This document shows positions 7,979 through 14,657 of a stretch of DNA of 18,970 nt, piece after piece. The stretch is taken from positions 1 to 18,970 of the forward strand of contig JBBRSC010000034.1 in assembly GCA_038245795.1 (NCBI GenBank), written 5' to 3'. The translations under genes and the position numbers were made by a program. Numbering within the stretch: the first letter of the stretch is position 1; each line of letters starts with the position of its first letter. The notes below the pieces were generated by a model. The model ran no database searches, was not told where the DNA came from, and saw nothing but the letters and a program-made list of their open reading frames with translations. This DNA is from JBBRSC01 sp038245795 (GTDB lineage Bacteria > Actinomycetota > Acidimicrobiia > Acidimicrobiales > Microtrichaceae).

Positions 7979-9022
7979 GTGTCGGAGACATTCGAAACTG
8001 CTGTGCGCGCCGTGGACCTCCGACGTGAGTTCCCCGACGGCGTGGCCGTTGATTCGTTGACCCTCGACGTTCCCATCGGATCGGTGCTGGCGCTCCTCGG
8101 TCCGAACGGCGCCGGAAAAACCACGACGATCCGCCTCCTGAACGGCATTCTGCGTCCTCATCGCGGCTGGAGCCGGGTCCTGGGATTTGATCCGGCGACC
8201 CAGGGTGACGAATTGCGCCATCGCACTGGCGTCCTCACCGAGAACGCCGGGCTCGACGATCGCCTCACGGCCCGGGAGAACCTCACCATCACTGCTCGAC
8301 TGCGGGGTATCGGGCCAACAGAGGCGTCCAAACGGGTGGACGATCTCCTCGATCGCTTCGGGATGCGATCACACGCCGATCAGCGATGTCAGGGCTTCTC
8401 GACGGGGCAACGACGGCGGGTGGCATTGGCACGATGCCTCATCGGCGATCCGGAACTTGTGTTTCTCGATGAGCCGACCAGCGGCCTGGATCCAGCCGCG
8501 ACCGATGACGTTGTCGGCATCATTGATTCCCTCGCCCGCGAACGGGGATCGACCGTCATCCTGTGCACCCACTTTCTCGGCGAAGCGGCCCGGGTCGCCG
8601 ACCGGATGGCGATTCTGCACGCTGGTCGGCTGGTGCTGTCGGGCCGGCCCGATCAGTTGGCAGCCGAGATGTTCCCCCATCTCGAGGTCACGATCGAACT
8701 GTCACAAACCTTGGCGGATGCACCCGCAACCATGATCGAACTCGCCAACACATCGGGGGTGGTCTCGGTGGCTTCTGCGGGTGTCGACGGACGACAGTTG
8801 GCGATGGAGGTGGCCCACCGGGATGTGATCGCACGGGTCAACGAGATGTTGGTCGCCCGGGGATTCAGTATCTTCGGGATCACCACCCGTACCCGGGATC
8901 TGAGCGACGTGTACCACGTGGTTCAGCAACGTCTCGATCCGGGCAATCGGGGTCTCCGGGCGGCCGAACGGGACGCCGCCGACCAGCTTGATCGCTCCGA
9001 TCTCGTGGAGGAAGCGGCATGA
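7979..9022 (+). CDS. ABC-2 type exporter, ATP-binding subunit
   Basis: Drives transport by the membrane protein encoded next to it. The 347-residue protein contains Walker A GPNGAGKTTT (41-50), a signature written GFSTGQRRR (the LSGGQ core becomes FSTGQ, 140-144), Walker B ELVFLDEP (159-166) with catalytic E165, the D-loop SGLDP and H-loop H198. The usual Q-loop glutamine is not obvious: GVLTENAGLDDRLTARENL has Glu-Asn there, as in several DrrA/NatA-type proteins. After the nucleotide-binding domain there is a C-terminal extension of about 120 residues, typical of drug or daunorubicin-type exporters. GTG at 7979 is chosen because the in-frame region upstream is short; no strong Shine-Dalgarno is seen. 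Its stop overlaps the permease start (ATGA). The substrate is unknown. Confidence 0.93.
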   Translation: MSETFETAVRAVDLRREFPDGVAVDSLTLDVPIGSVLALLGPNGAGKTTTIRLLNGILRPHRGWSRVLGFDPATQGDELRHRTGVLTENAGLDDRLTARENLTITARLRGIGPTEASKRVDDLLDRFGMRSHADQRCQGFSTGQRRRVALARCLIGDPELVFLDEPTSGLDPAATDDVVGIIDSLARERGSTVILCTHFLGEAARVADRMAILHAGRLVLSGRPDQLAAEMFPHLEVTIELSQTLADAPATMIELANTSGVVSVASAGVDGRQLAMEVAHRDVIARVNEMLVARGFSIFGITTRTRDLSDVYHVVQQRLDPGNRGLRAAERDAADQLDRSDLVEEAA

Positions 9023-9879
9023 CCATCGCCGAACCTCTTCCGAGCCTGTTGACCGAGCGGCCGCCACGATGGCGCCCCGACATCAGCGTCATACGGACCA
9101 TCATCGCCAAGGACCTGACGGCGATCCGGCGATCGAAGGCGATCGTCCTGCCGATGTTGTTGGTGCCCGGGTTGCTGCTGGTCGTTCTTCCGGCAGTGAT
9201 CGCCCTCTTTGCACGATCGAAGACGAGCCCAGATCTCTCCAACGCGCTCAGCAATCTTCCATCCGCCATGACGAAACCCATCCTGAGCCTTCCGCCACGC
9301 GAACAGTTGTTGATGCTGGTGAACGGCTACCTCCTGGCGCCTCTGTTCCTGATTGTGCCGCTCATGGTGTCGGCCGTTCTGGCCGCCGACGCGTTCGCCG
9401 GCGAGAAAGAACGCCGAACGCTCGAATCGCTCTTGCATCTCCCCGTACGCGATCGCGACCTCTACGTCGCCAAGGTGCTCGTGGCGTACCTGCCGTCGGT
9501 CGCCCTGTCGTGGATCGGGTTCATGATCTTCGCCTTCATCAGCAACGTCATCGGATGGCCGGTGATGCACCGGATCTTCGTTCCCAACGGAATGTGGCTC
9601 GCCGTCATTGGTTGGGTTGCCCCAGCAGTCGCCGCGCTCGGTCTCGGCATCATGGTCCGAGTGTCGGCCCGAGCTGATACCACTCAGGAAGCCAATCAGC
9701 TGGGTGGCGCCGTCATCATGCCCCTGATCCTCGCCTCGGTCGGGCAATCAACGGGGCTCCTGCTGCTCGATCTCACGACCGTGTTCCTGGTCGGCGCGTT
9801 CATCTGGCTGGTGGCGTTCTGGCTCATTCGGGGCGGCATGAAGCGGTTCGACCGGGACCGGATCGCGTCACGGCTCTGA
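9019..9879 (+). CDS. ABC-2 type exporter, permease subunit
   Basis: The membrane partner of the preceding ATPase, 286 residues, with about six hydrophobic segments (roughly residues 42-65, 97-122, 155-178, 194-212, 228-246 and 250-270). A cytoplasmic stretch between segments 2 and 3, DAFAGEKERRTLESLLHLPV followed by RDRDLYVAKV, is the conserved coupling region of ABC-2 permeases such as NatB and related Na+ or drug exporters. The ATG at 9019 overlaps the ATPase stop by four bases, so the two are translationally coupled and should be made in fixed ratio. The cargo cannot be told from the sequence. A hairpin with a following T-containing stretch comes just after the stop. Confidence 0.93.
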   Translation: MTIAEPLPSLLTERPPRWRPDISVIRTIIAKDLTAIRRSKAIVLPMLLVPGLLLVVLPAVIALFARSKTSPDLSNALSNLPSAMTKPILSLPPREQLLMLVNGYLLAPLFLIVPLMVSAVLAADAFAGEKERRTLESLLHLPVRDRDLYVAKVLVAYLPSVALSWIGFMIFAFISNVIGWPVMHRIFVPNGMWLAVIGWVAPAVAALGLGIMVRVSARADTTQEANQLGGAVIMPLILASVGQSTGLLLLDLTTVFLVGAFIWLVAFWLIRGGMKRFDRDRIASRL

Positions 9880-9886
9880 CGCCGGG

Positions 9887-9913
9887 CGAGGTGAGTGACG
9901 TCGCCTCGTTCTT
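9887..9913 (+). terminator. terminator-like hairpin after the ABC exporter
   Basis: CGAGGTGA (9887-9894) pairs with TCGCCTCG (9901-9908) over eight positions with one G-T pair around a six-base loop. TTCTT follows on the plus strand. It is placed just after the permease stop and before the convergent gene. The T-run is short, so efficiency is uncertain. Confidence 0.5.
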
Positions 9914-9963
9914 GATGTCTCGTTCTTGATGTCTCGTTCTTGAACGTCTATTTCTTGAACGTC
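9906..9963. repeat. four-copy 14/15-bp tandem repeat
   Basis: Two exact copies of TCGTTCTTGATGTC (9906-9919 and 9920-9933) are followed by TCGTTCTTGAACGTC (9934-9948) and TATTTCTTGAACGTC (9949-9963). The first copy overlaps the terminator hairpin, and the last encodes the end of the 31-residue membrane protein. It looks like slipped-strand expansion of the 3' end of that gene. Confidence 0.85.
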
Positions 9964-10043
9964 GAGGCAAAGAGTTGCAGCGCACTGGCCGCAAACAACA
10001 ACAGGAGGAGCACTGCGATGGCGATGGTGGTTCCTCGTCTCAT
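9948..10043 (-). CDS. 31-residue single-pass membrane microprotein
   Basis: A very short reading frame from ATG 10043 to TAG 9948, too short for most gene finders. The product begins MRRGTT, then has one long hydrophobic helix (AIAVLLLLLFAASALQLFA) and ends STFKK. The positive N- and C-terminal ends flank a single membrane span. Its ATG lies inside the stop of the SAM hydroxide adenosyltransferase gene (ATGA overlap), the same coupling used between proC and that gene. This argues that it is really translated as the third gene of the operon. No ribosome site stronger than a GAG is seen. I do not recognise a family. Its last two codons and stop fall within the tandem repeat. Confidence 0.6.
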   Translation of the reverse strand: MRRGTTIAIAVLLLLLFAASALQLFASTFKK

Positions 10044-10918
10044 GACGTTGACTCGTTTCTCGGGGCCTCGGGGCTGGCACCGATGGTGACCGGGGTGCTC
10101 ACCACTCTGGGCGCGTCGGCTTCGGTCAGAATGACTTCGTCCCCGGCATCGATGACGAGTTCCTCGGCGACCGACGACCGGTCGGCGACGAGCGACAGCA
10201 AGCCGCTCGAATCGACGACCAGGCCGATCTCGCCAGTTTTCAGCTGAGCGCTGGACGCCACCCGCAGGGCAGTGCGACGCGTCCCGCCGAAGCTCATGCC
10301 AACGCGGGGGCCGAACGACTCGACGTCGTCGGCGTCGACGTTGAGTTGGCAACGCCCGTACCGAACGACCCAGAGGACCTCGGTGATCAGCGCGCCATCG
10401 TCGTCCCAGCGAGCGACCGGCATCAGACCTGGCGTGAGCGTGGCGGGATCCACTCCAGATCCCAACGAGTCGAACGCCACACCGGTGCACAAGTGGGCGG
10501 CCACAGGAACGAGGACGTCGCGCACCGCATCGGCTCCGACGGGACCGTCCAGATGGAACTCGGGATCATCGAGTGACACCGCCGCATCAGCGCCGCCGAT
10601 CATTGCCACTGCAGCGGCCATCACGCCGTTGTCCGGACCGACGAACACGGCATTGCCGTTGGCCACCGACACCGCCAGCAACCGTCGTTCGGAACCGGCA
10701 CCGGGATCGACGCCAACGACAACGACCCCCGGCGGGAGGTATCCGACGCTGCGTGCCAGTACCAGCGAGGCGGCCCGCACATCGTGAGGCTCGATGTCGT
10801 GGGTGAGATCGATGACCGTCACACCAGGCGCCATCTGATGCAGTACCGCGTGCAGGACACCCACGCGTTCGTCGGCGAGCCCGAGATCCGAAACCAAGGT
10901 GATGGTGTCGAGGGTCAT
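10040..10918 (-). CDS. SAM hydroxide adenosyltransferase (DUF62 / fluorinase-like family)
   Basis: Members of this family use a water-derived hydroxide to split S-adenosylmethionine into adenosine and methionine; the fluorinase and chlorinase are halide-using relatives. The 292-residue protein shows the family marks LVSDLGLADERVGVLHAVL near the N-terminus, VIDLTHDIEPHDVRAASLVL, VVVGVDPGAGSERRLLAV and FVGPDNGVMAAAV, followed by the C-terminal beta domain ending EVILTEADAPRVVST. I see no reason to call it a halogenase; the hydrolase is the common bacterial form. ATG 10918 overlaps the proC stop (ATGA), so translation is coupled to proC. The membrane microprotein is coupled to its own stop in the same way. 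Its physiological role in bacteria is not established. Confidence 0.9.
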   Translation of the reverse strand: MTLDTITLVSDLGLADERVGVLHAVLHQMAPGVTVIDLTHDIEPHDVRAASLVLARSVGYLPPGVVVVGVDPGAGSERRLLAVSVANGNAVFVGPDNGVMAAAVAMIGGADAAVSLDDPEFHLDGPVGADAVRDVLVPVAAHLCTGVAFDSLGSGVDPATLTPGLMPVARWDDDGALITEVLWVVRYGRCQLNVDADDVESFGPRVGMSFGGTRRTALRVASSAQLKTGEIGLVVDSSGLLSLVADRSSVAEELVIDAGDEVILTEADAPRVVSTPVTIGASPEAPRNESTS

Positions 10919-11706
10919 CGTGTACTCATGGCGATCGACCGGTCACGGGCGCCGATCACTGCGTCGAGAAGCGCTGCGCGTACCCCGCGTTGTTCCAGCA
11001 CCCGCAGCCCAGCGGCGGTGGTCCCCCCCGGGGACGTGACGGCGGCGCGCAGCTCAGCGGCCGAGCGGGGATCGTCGCGTAACAGGATGGACGACCCGAC
11101 GAGTGTCTGAATCGCTAGGACCTCCGCGGTGGCACGGGGAAGCCCCGCCAGCACACCCGCCTCGATGAGCGCTTCGGCCATGAGGAACACATAGGCTGGG
11201 CCCGACCCGCTCAAGCCGGTAACGGCATCGATCAGCGACTCATCGATACGAACGACCACCCCGACCGACGACAGCAACCTCTCGGCCCAATCAAGCGTGG
11301 CCGCATCAGCTGATGTCCCCGCACAGATGGCTGATGCTCCCTGGCGGACCAGCGCTGGGGTGTTCGGCATGCAACGAACTACTGCGACGCCCTCACCCAC
11401 GGCATTCTCAAGTTCGCGGATCGAGACCCCCGCAGCGACGGACAAGATCGTGCCGCCGTCGGCTCGGGCAGCTACGGCCGCCACAGCCAGTGTGTCCGCC
11501 GGTTTGACGGCCAGGACTGTTCCGTCAGCCGGGCCGGCCTGGGTGGTGATCTCGGCCCCTGGGAACGCTACGCGCAGGGCGGGGTGCGATGGTTCGTGGG
11601 ACTCGACAATGCGGACGTCGGTGGCATCACACCATCGGGATTCGAGGATCCCGCCTAACAACGCTCGACCCATCTGACCGGCACCGACGAGTTGAAGGCG
11701 AGACAT
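10915..11706 (-). CDS. proC: pyrroline-5-carboxylate reductase
   Basis: Last step of proline synthesis: NAD(P)H reduction of pyrroline-5-carboxylate. The 263-residue protein has the N-terminal Rossmann loop VGAGQMGRALLGG, the motif VRCMPNTPALV, and the C-terminal dimer/active-site signature LSGSGPAYVFLMAEALIEAG followed by AAVTSPGGTTAAGL. The frame allows GTG at 11715, but ATG 11706 fits the family N-terminus. AGGG lies eight bases before it, and the same bases form TAGGGT seven bases upstream, so either a ribosome site or a leaderless -10 is possible. It heads a three-gene operon (proC, SAM hydroxide adenosyltransferase, microprotein). An inverted repeat overlaps the expected -35 region. Confidence 0.96.
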   Translation of the reverse strand: MSRLQLVGAGQMGRALLGGILESRWCDATDVRIVESHEPSHPALRVAFPGAEITTQAGPADGTVLAVKPADTLAVAAVAARADGGTILSVAAGVSIRELENAVGEGVAVVRCMPNTPALVRQGASAICAGTSADAATLDWAERLLSSVGVVVRIDESLIDAVTGLSGSGPAYVFLMAEALIEAGVLAGLPRATAEVLAIQTLVGSSILLRDDPRSAAELRAAVTSPGGTTAAGLRVLEQRGVRAALLDAVIGARDRSIAMSTR

Positions 11707-11730
11707 GGACCTCACCCTACCGATGCTGCC

Positions 11731-11777
11731 CGAGGGTCCGGCCAGGCTGCTTCCCCGACATACCGCCCGGACCCTCG
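11731..11777. promoter_or_regulatory. perfect 11-bp inverted repeat upstream of proC
   Basis: CGAGGGTCCGG at 11731-11741 and its exact reverse complement CCGGACCCTCG at 11767-11777 are separated by 25 bases in the 108-base gap between ybjN and proC. The proximal arm covers where the -35 would lie if TAGGGT (11714-11719) is the -10. It could be a two-site operator, or an RNA hairpin ending the mshA-ybjN transcript, although no T-run follows. Confidence 0.6.
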
Positions 11778-11791
11778 TGCGCCTGAACGAT

Positions 11792-11808
11792 AGTACATGA
11801 AAGGTACT
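11792..11808. repeat. small inverted repeat just after the YbjN gene
   Basis: AGTAC (11792-11796) and GTACT (11804-11808) are inverted around a seven-base A/T-rich loop, within a locally AT-rich patch seven bases past the ybjN stop. The stem is too short to call a terminator with confidence. Confidence 0.3.
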
Positions 11809-11814
11809 GAAACA

Positions 11815-12282
11815 TCAACCGGCGAAGTGGCTGGCGAACCCGATCCGCATCGCAGGACGGAAGAATCGCTCGGTGTACTCGTAGATGGAGCCGAGGAGTC
11901 GATCGAGTTCCGCCGGTGTCACCGTGGGGTTCGGAATCTGTCCCATCAGGTACACCCCGTCCTCGGCGCCGATGGCGAACGTGAATCCGAACATGTGGCT
12001 GTTGCGGCGCATCAGATGTTCGTAGCACTCCGCCACGTTCTCCTCGGGTGCCGGCATGACATACGTCTCCATCGACAGGGTGCGCTGACGAAGCACGTAC
12101 CAGATCGAGAAGACATCCTTCTGCTCACCGCGCAGGCGAACGAACCATCGACGCTCGTCGGTCTGGGTATCTCGAACGACCTCCTCGATCACCGGATTGT
12201 CGGCCAGCTGCTCGTGCAGCCAGGAGTCGATCAACAGCTCCAGCCGATCGAGGTGCTCGGGACTCTGGGCGTCGGTGTGCAT
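11815..12282 (-). CDS. YbjN-domain protein (type III secretion chaperone-like fold)
   Basis: A 155-residue cytoplasmic protein. The fold call rests on the pattern RWFVRLRGEQKDVFSIWYVLRQRTLSMETYVMPAPEENVAECYEHLMRRNSHMFGFTF (quoted in parts: RWFVRLRGEQKDVFSIWYVL, then METYVMPAPEENVAECYEHL, then MRRNSHMFGFTF) and PAELDRLLGSIYEYTERFF at the end, which matches the YbjN family that accompanies mshA in other actinobacteria (Rv0487 next to mshA in Mycobacterium tuberculosis). The role of these proteins is unknown. The frame is open to 12411 over the end of mshA; ATG 12282, 53 bases after the mshA stop, gives a family-like N-terminus. It is probably co-transcribed with mshA. Confidence 0.85.
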   Translation of the reverse strand: MHTDAQSPEHLDRLELLIDSWLHEQLADNPVIEEVVRDTQTDERRWFVRLRGEQKDVFSIWYVLRQRTLSMETYVMPAPEENVAECYEHLMRRNSHMFGFTFAIGAEDGVYLMGQIPNPTVTPAELDRLLGSIYEYTERFFRPAMRIGFASHFAG

Positions 12283-12335
12283 CCGAACAGCATGCCGCGG
12301 GGGCGCTGGACAGCCCAGCGCGACCCGGGCACGGG

Positions 12336-13544
12336 TCAGTCGCAGCTGACGAGCGACCGGGCGGCGAGATCCGAATAGCAGCGTCGGAGGCGGGCAGCGG
12401 TTGCTGACCAAGTGAAGCGTTGCGCACGGCTGGCGGCTGACGCGCCCATCCGTTCGGCGAGCAGCGGGTGCCCGAGCACGAGATCGAGGGCCGACGCGAA
12501 TCGGTCTGCGGTGCGGGGCACGAGCAAGCCCGTTTCTCCATCGACCACCAACTGGCTGAGCCCCCCGACATCGGCGGCGACCACCGGAGTACCGCAGGCG
12601 GCCGCTTCGAGGGCGACCAAGCCGAAGGATTCTGACCGACTGGGAACGACGACCACGTCAGCTGCCCGATAGTAGGACGACAGGAGGTGATGCGGTTGCG
12701 GCGGACACCAGGTCACTCGATCACCCAGTCCCAGCATCGAGACCTGAGCCCGTACCGCCCGTTCGGTGTCAGCCCCGTCGTCGCCACTGGGCCCGCCGAC
12801 CACCACGAGTTGCGCATCTCGATGGCGAAGTAGCGACAATGCCTCCACGGCGAGATCAAGACCCTTGAGTGGTTGAATTCTCCCAACGAACAGCACCGTG
12901 GGCGCCGGAGCCAGGCCGGTCGCACTCCGAGCCGCCGCACGATCCCCGGGCGAGAAAAGCGCTCGGTCCACGCCAGGTGCGATCCATTCGATTCGGCTCG
13001 GATCAGCCCCATACAGGTCGCGCAGTTCGTTCGCCTCCACGGCGGTGGCTGCCGTAACGATGTCCGAACAGCCGATGATCGTTGCCTCCGCGTCCGCTCG
13101 AAATGTGGACTCGGAGTCGCCGCCAGCGGACTTCACCCGAGCCAGCGTGTGGAACGTGGTGACCAGCGGCAGTGACAACTCGTGCTTGATGCGATGCGCA
13201 GCGTGGCCCGACAGCCAATAGTTGGCGTGCAGGACCTGCGCTTCGCCCAACTGTTCGATGTCTTTGCGGACGCCCTCAGCGAACTCGTCGACCACGGTGA
13301 AGAGCTGGTCCTTGTCGAGGGAATACGGTCCAGCGGTGATCTGGCACACTTCGAATCCGGGTTCCACGGTGACGACGTCGGGAGTCGACGAATCAGCTCT
13401 CCGCACGTAGGTGCGGACCGACACTCCCGCCTGAGCGAGCGCCGCTCCGAGCTCGCGCACGAAGACGTTCATGCCTCCGCTGTCGCCCCGGCCGGGCTGC
13501 GCCAGCGGCGAGGTATGCATCGAGAGCATCGCGACCTTGTTCAC
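12336..13544 (-). CDS. mshA: D-inositol-3-phosphate glycosyltransferase (mycothiol synthesis)
   Basis: Transfers N-acetylglucosamine from UDP-GlcNAc to 1L-myo-inositol-1-phosphate, the first step of mycothiol, the main low-molecular thiol of actinobacteria. The 402-residue GT4 enzyme shows the characteristic N-terminus AMLSMHTSPLAQPGRGDSGG followed by MNVFVRELG, then HANYWLSGHAAHRIKHEL, TFHTLARVK, the sugar-binding start FVGRIQPLKG, and the E-x7-E element SESFGLVALEAAACGTPVVA near the C-terminus. TTG at 13556 is possible, but GTG 13544 is preferred because GGAG lies 12 bases upstream of it and abuts the TTG. It lies 56 bases after the XRE gene. The other mycothiol genes (mshB, mshC, mshD) are not in the window. 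Confidence 0.95.
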   Translation of the reverse strand: MNKVAMLSMHTSPLAQPGRGDSGGMNVFVRELGAALAQAGVSVRTYVRRADSSTPDVVTVEPGFEVCQITAGPYSLDKDQLFTVVDEFAEGVRKDIEQLGEAQVLHANYWLSGHAAHRIKHELSLPLVTTFHTLARVKSAGGDSESTFRADAEATIIGCSDIVTAATAVEANELRDLYGADPSRIEWIAPGVDRALFSPGDRAAARSATGLAPAPTVLFVGRIQPLKGLDLAVEALSLLRHRDAQLVVVGGPSGDDGADTERAVRAQVSMLGLGDRVTWCPPQPHHLLSSYYRAADVVVVPSRSESFGLVALEAAACGTPVVAADVGGLSQLVVDGETGLLVPRTADRFASALDLVLGHPLLAERMGASAASRAQRFTWSATAARLRRCYSDLAARSLVSCD

Positions 13545-13600
13545 CGATGCATCCAACTCCAGAAAGCCAACCGTGATTCCCTCAGGACATCGGTCACAGA

Positions 13601-13960
13601 TCAGCGTTCGGAGTCGTTCTCCTTGCAGAATGACTCGTAGATGCGGATGAGCGTCCGCTTCTGATCCTCCGAGATGGCCGTATCGCGACGGATCTCGCGG
13701 GCCAGATCGACGATGTCGGTCGGCTCGTCGAGAATCCCGGCTCGCACGTAGAGCGTCTCCGAGGAGATCTCGAGCGCACGGGCGATCTGCTGGAGAATCT
13801 CCGCTGATGGCTTGCGGAGCCCCCGCTCGATCTGGCTCAGATAGGGGTTCGAGACACCGGCGAGCTCGCTGAGCTTGCGCAACGAGAGTTGGCCGACATT
13901 GCGCTGCTCACGGATGAACTCACCGAGGTCATGCCATCGCTTGTCGATTTCGTCCTTCAT
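13601..13960 (-). CDS. XRE-family helix-turn-helix regulator
   Basis: A 119-residue DNA-binding protein. Residues about 12-70 form a Cro/C1-type helix-turn-helix (REQRNVGQLSLRKLSELAGV, then SNPYLSQIERGLRKPSAEIL, then QQIARALEIS). A short helical tail with alternating charges (DLAREIRRDTAISEDQKRTL) follows, with no ligand-binding or peptidase domain. ATG 13960 has AAGGGA about six bases upstream, a clear ribosome site; the longer open frame upstream has no family features. It lies between rsiG (76 bases upstream) and mshA, on the same strand, and could act on either or elsewhere. Small XRE proteins of this shape are common in actinobacteria, and the target is unknown. Confidence 0.88.
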   Translation of the reverse strand: MKDEIDKRWHDLGEFIREQRNVGQLSLRKLSELAGVSNPYLSQIERGLRKPSAEILQQIARALEISSETLYVRAGILDEPTDIVDLAREIRRDTAISEDQKRTLIRIYESFCKENDSER

Positions 13961-14036
13961 GCGATTCCCTTCTGGACTCGCAAGCGTACCGCGACCATCG
14001 CGAGCAACGGCAGAACCCCAGCGAGCAGTCGCTGTC

Positions 14037-14567
14037 TCAGGTGAGGAGGTCGTCGACCGATGCCGCACCCGAGCGGTAGCGGGACACAATTTCTTCCTGC
14101 AGCTCATCGATGACCCGATGCAGTTCGTGCCGTTTGGCTGACACTCTCCGCTCAAGGGCTTGGAGGAGATCCATGACCTCGTCGATCCGATCGTCGCTCA
14201 GTTCCGGAAGACGCCCGATGTCCGAAGGCGGCACGACTCGATCGAGTTCACGGGCCAGTTCATCGGTGAAGGCGGGGAGTTCCCCGTCGCGGACGGGTCG
14301 GGGGGTGCCGCCGCCGCGGGTATGTTGCGCAAGAACCTCGGGAAGCCGATCCATCAACGCTTCGGTGGACGTCGATCCACCGACCGCGCGACGCTCGACT
14401 TCGAGCCCAACTATGTCGAGTCGTCCCTGCACGAGTCGTCGCCCATAGCTGAGCCCCGCCTCGACCTGCTGACACCGATCCCGAACCTCGCGTAACTCCG
14501 GCAGGGTGCGTTGAGACACCACACCTGGGTCGATGTCATCCAGCAGATGATTCAACAGATTCGACAC
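14037..14567 (-). CDS. rsiG: RsiG-like c-di-GMP-binding anti-sigma factor (AmfC family)
   Basis: A 176-residue, mostly helical protein. It carries the RsiG signature E-x3-S-x2-R-x3-Q-x3-D exactly, as EAGLSYGRRLVQGRLD (E36, S40, R43, Q47, D51), and a second copy ERRVSAKRHELHRVID (E139, S143, R146, H150, D154) in which only Gln is changed, to His. In Streptomyces, RsiG has this motif in each helix of an antiparallel coiled coil, binds a c-di-GMP dimer and then holds the sporulation sigma factor WhiG; homologues are often annotated 'aerial mycelium formation protein'. A variable linker of about 85 residues separates the two helices here. GTG 14567 has GGAGG six bases upstream, which fixes the start. 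It is followed by the XRE gene and mshA. No WhiG or GGDEF gene is in the window, so the partner is inferred. Confidence 0.85.
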   Translation of the reverse strand: MSNLLNHLLDDIDPGVVSQRTLPELREVRDRCQQVEAGLSYGRRLVQGRLDIVGLEVERRAVGGSTSTEALMDRLPEVLAQHTRGGGTPRPVRDGELPAFTDELARELDRVVPPSDIGRLPELSDDRIDEVMDLLQALERRVSAKRHELHRVIDELQEEIVSRYRSGAASVDDLLT

Positions 14568-14625
14568 GTTGTTCCTCCGGTCCACCGGCATCTCCCATCG
14601 CGAGCGACGCACTGTGGCGACGTTC

Positions 14626-14633
14626 CTATCGGC
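14626..14633 (-). promoter_or_regulatory. sigma-28/WhiG-like -10 element upstream of rsiG
   Basis: The minus strand reads GCCGATAG, seven of eight matches to the FliA/WhiG -10 consensus GCCGATAA, about 58 bases before the rsiG start. The -35 (consensus TAAA, 15 bases upstream) is poor here (TCAG). It could be chance. Confidence 0.3.
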
Positions 14634-14657
14634 TCAGTCTTTCAAGTTCTGAGTAGT

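Noticed and set aside
7855..8148. N-terminal extension of the acyl-CoA synthetase
   Set aside because: Would overlap the divergent ABC ATPase, and lacks similarity; GTG 7854 has GGAGG at a good distance.
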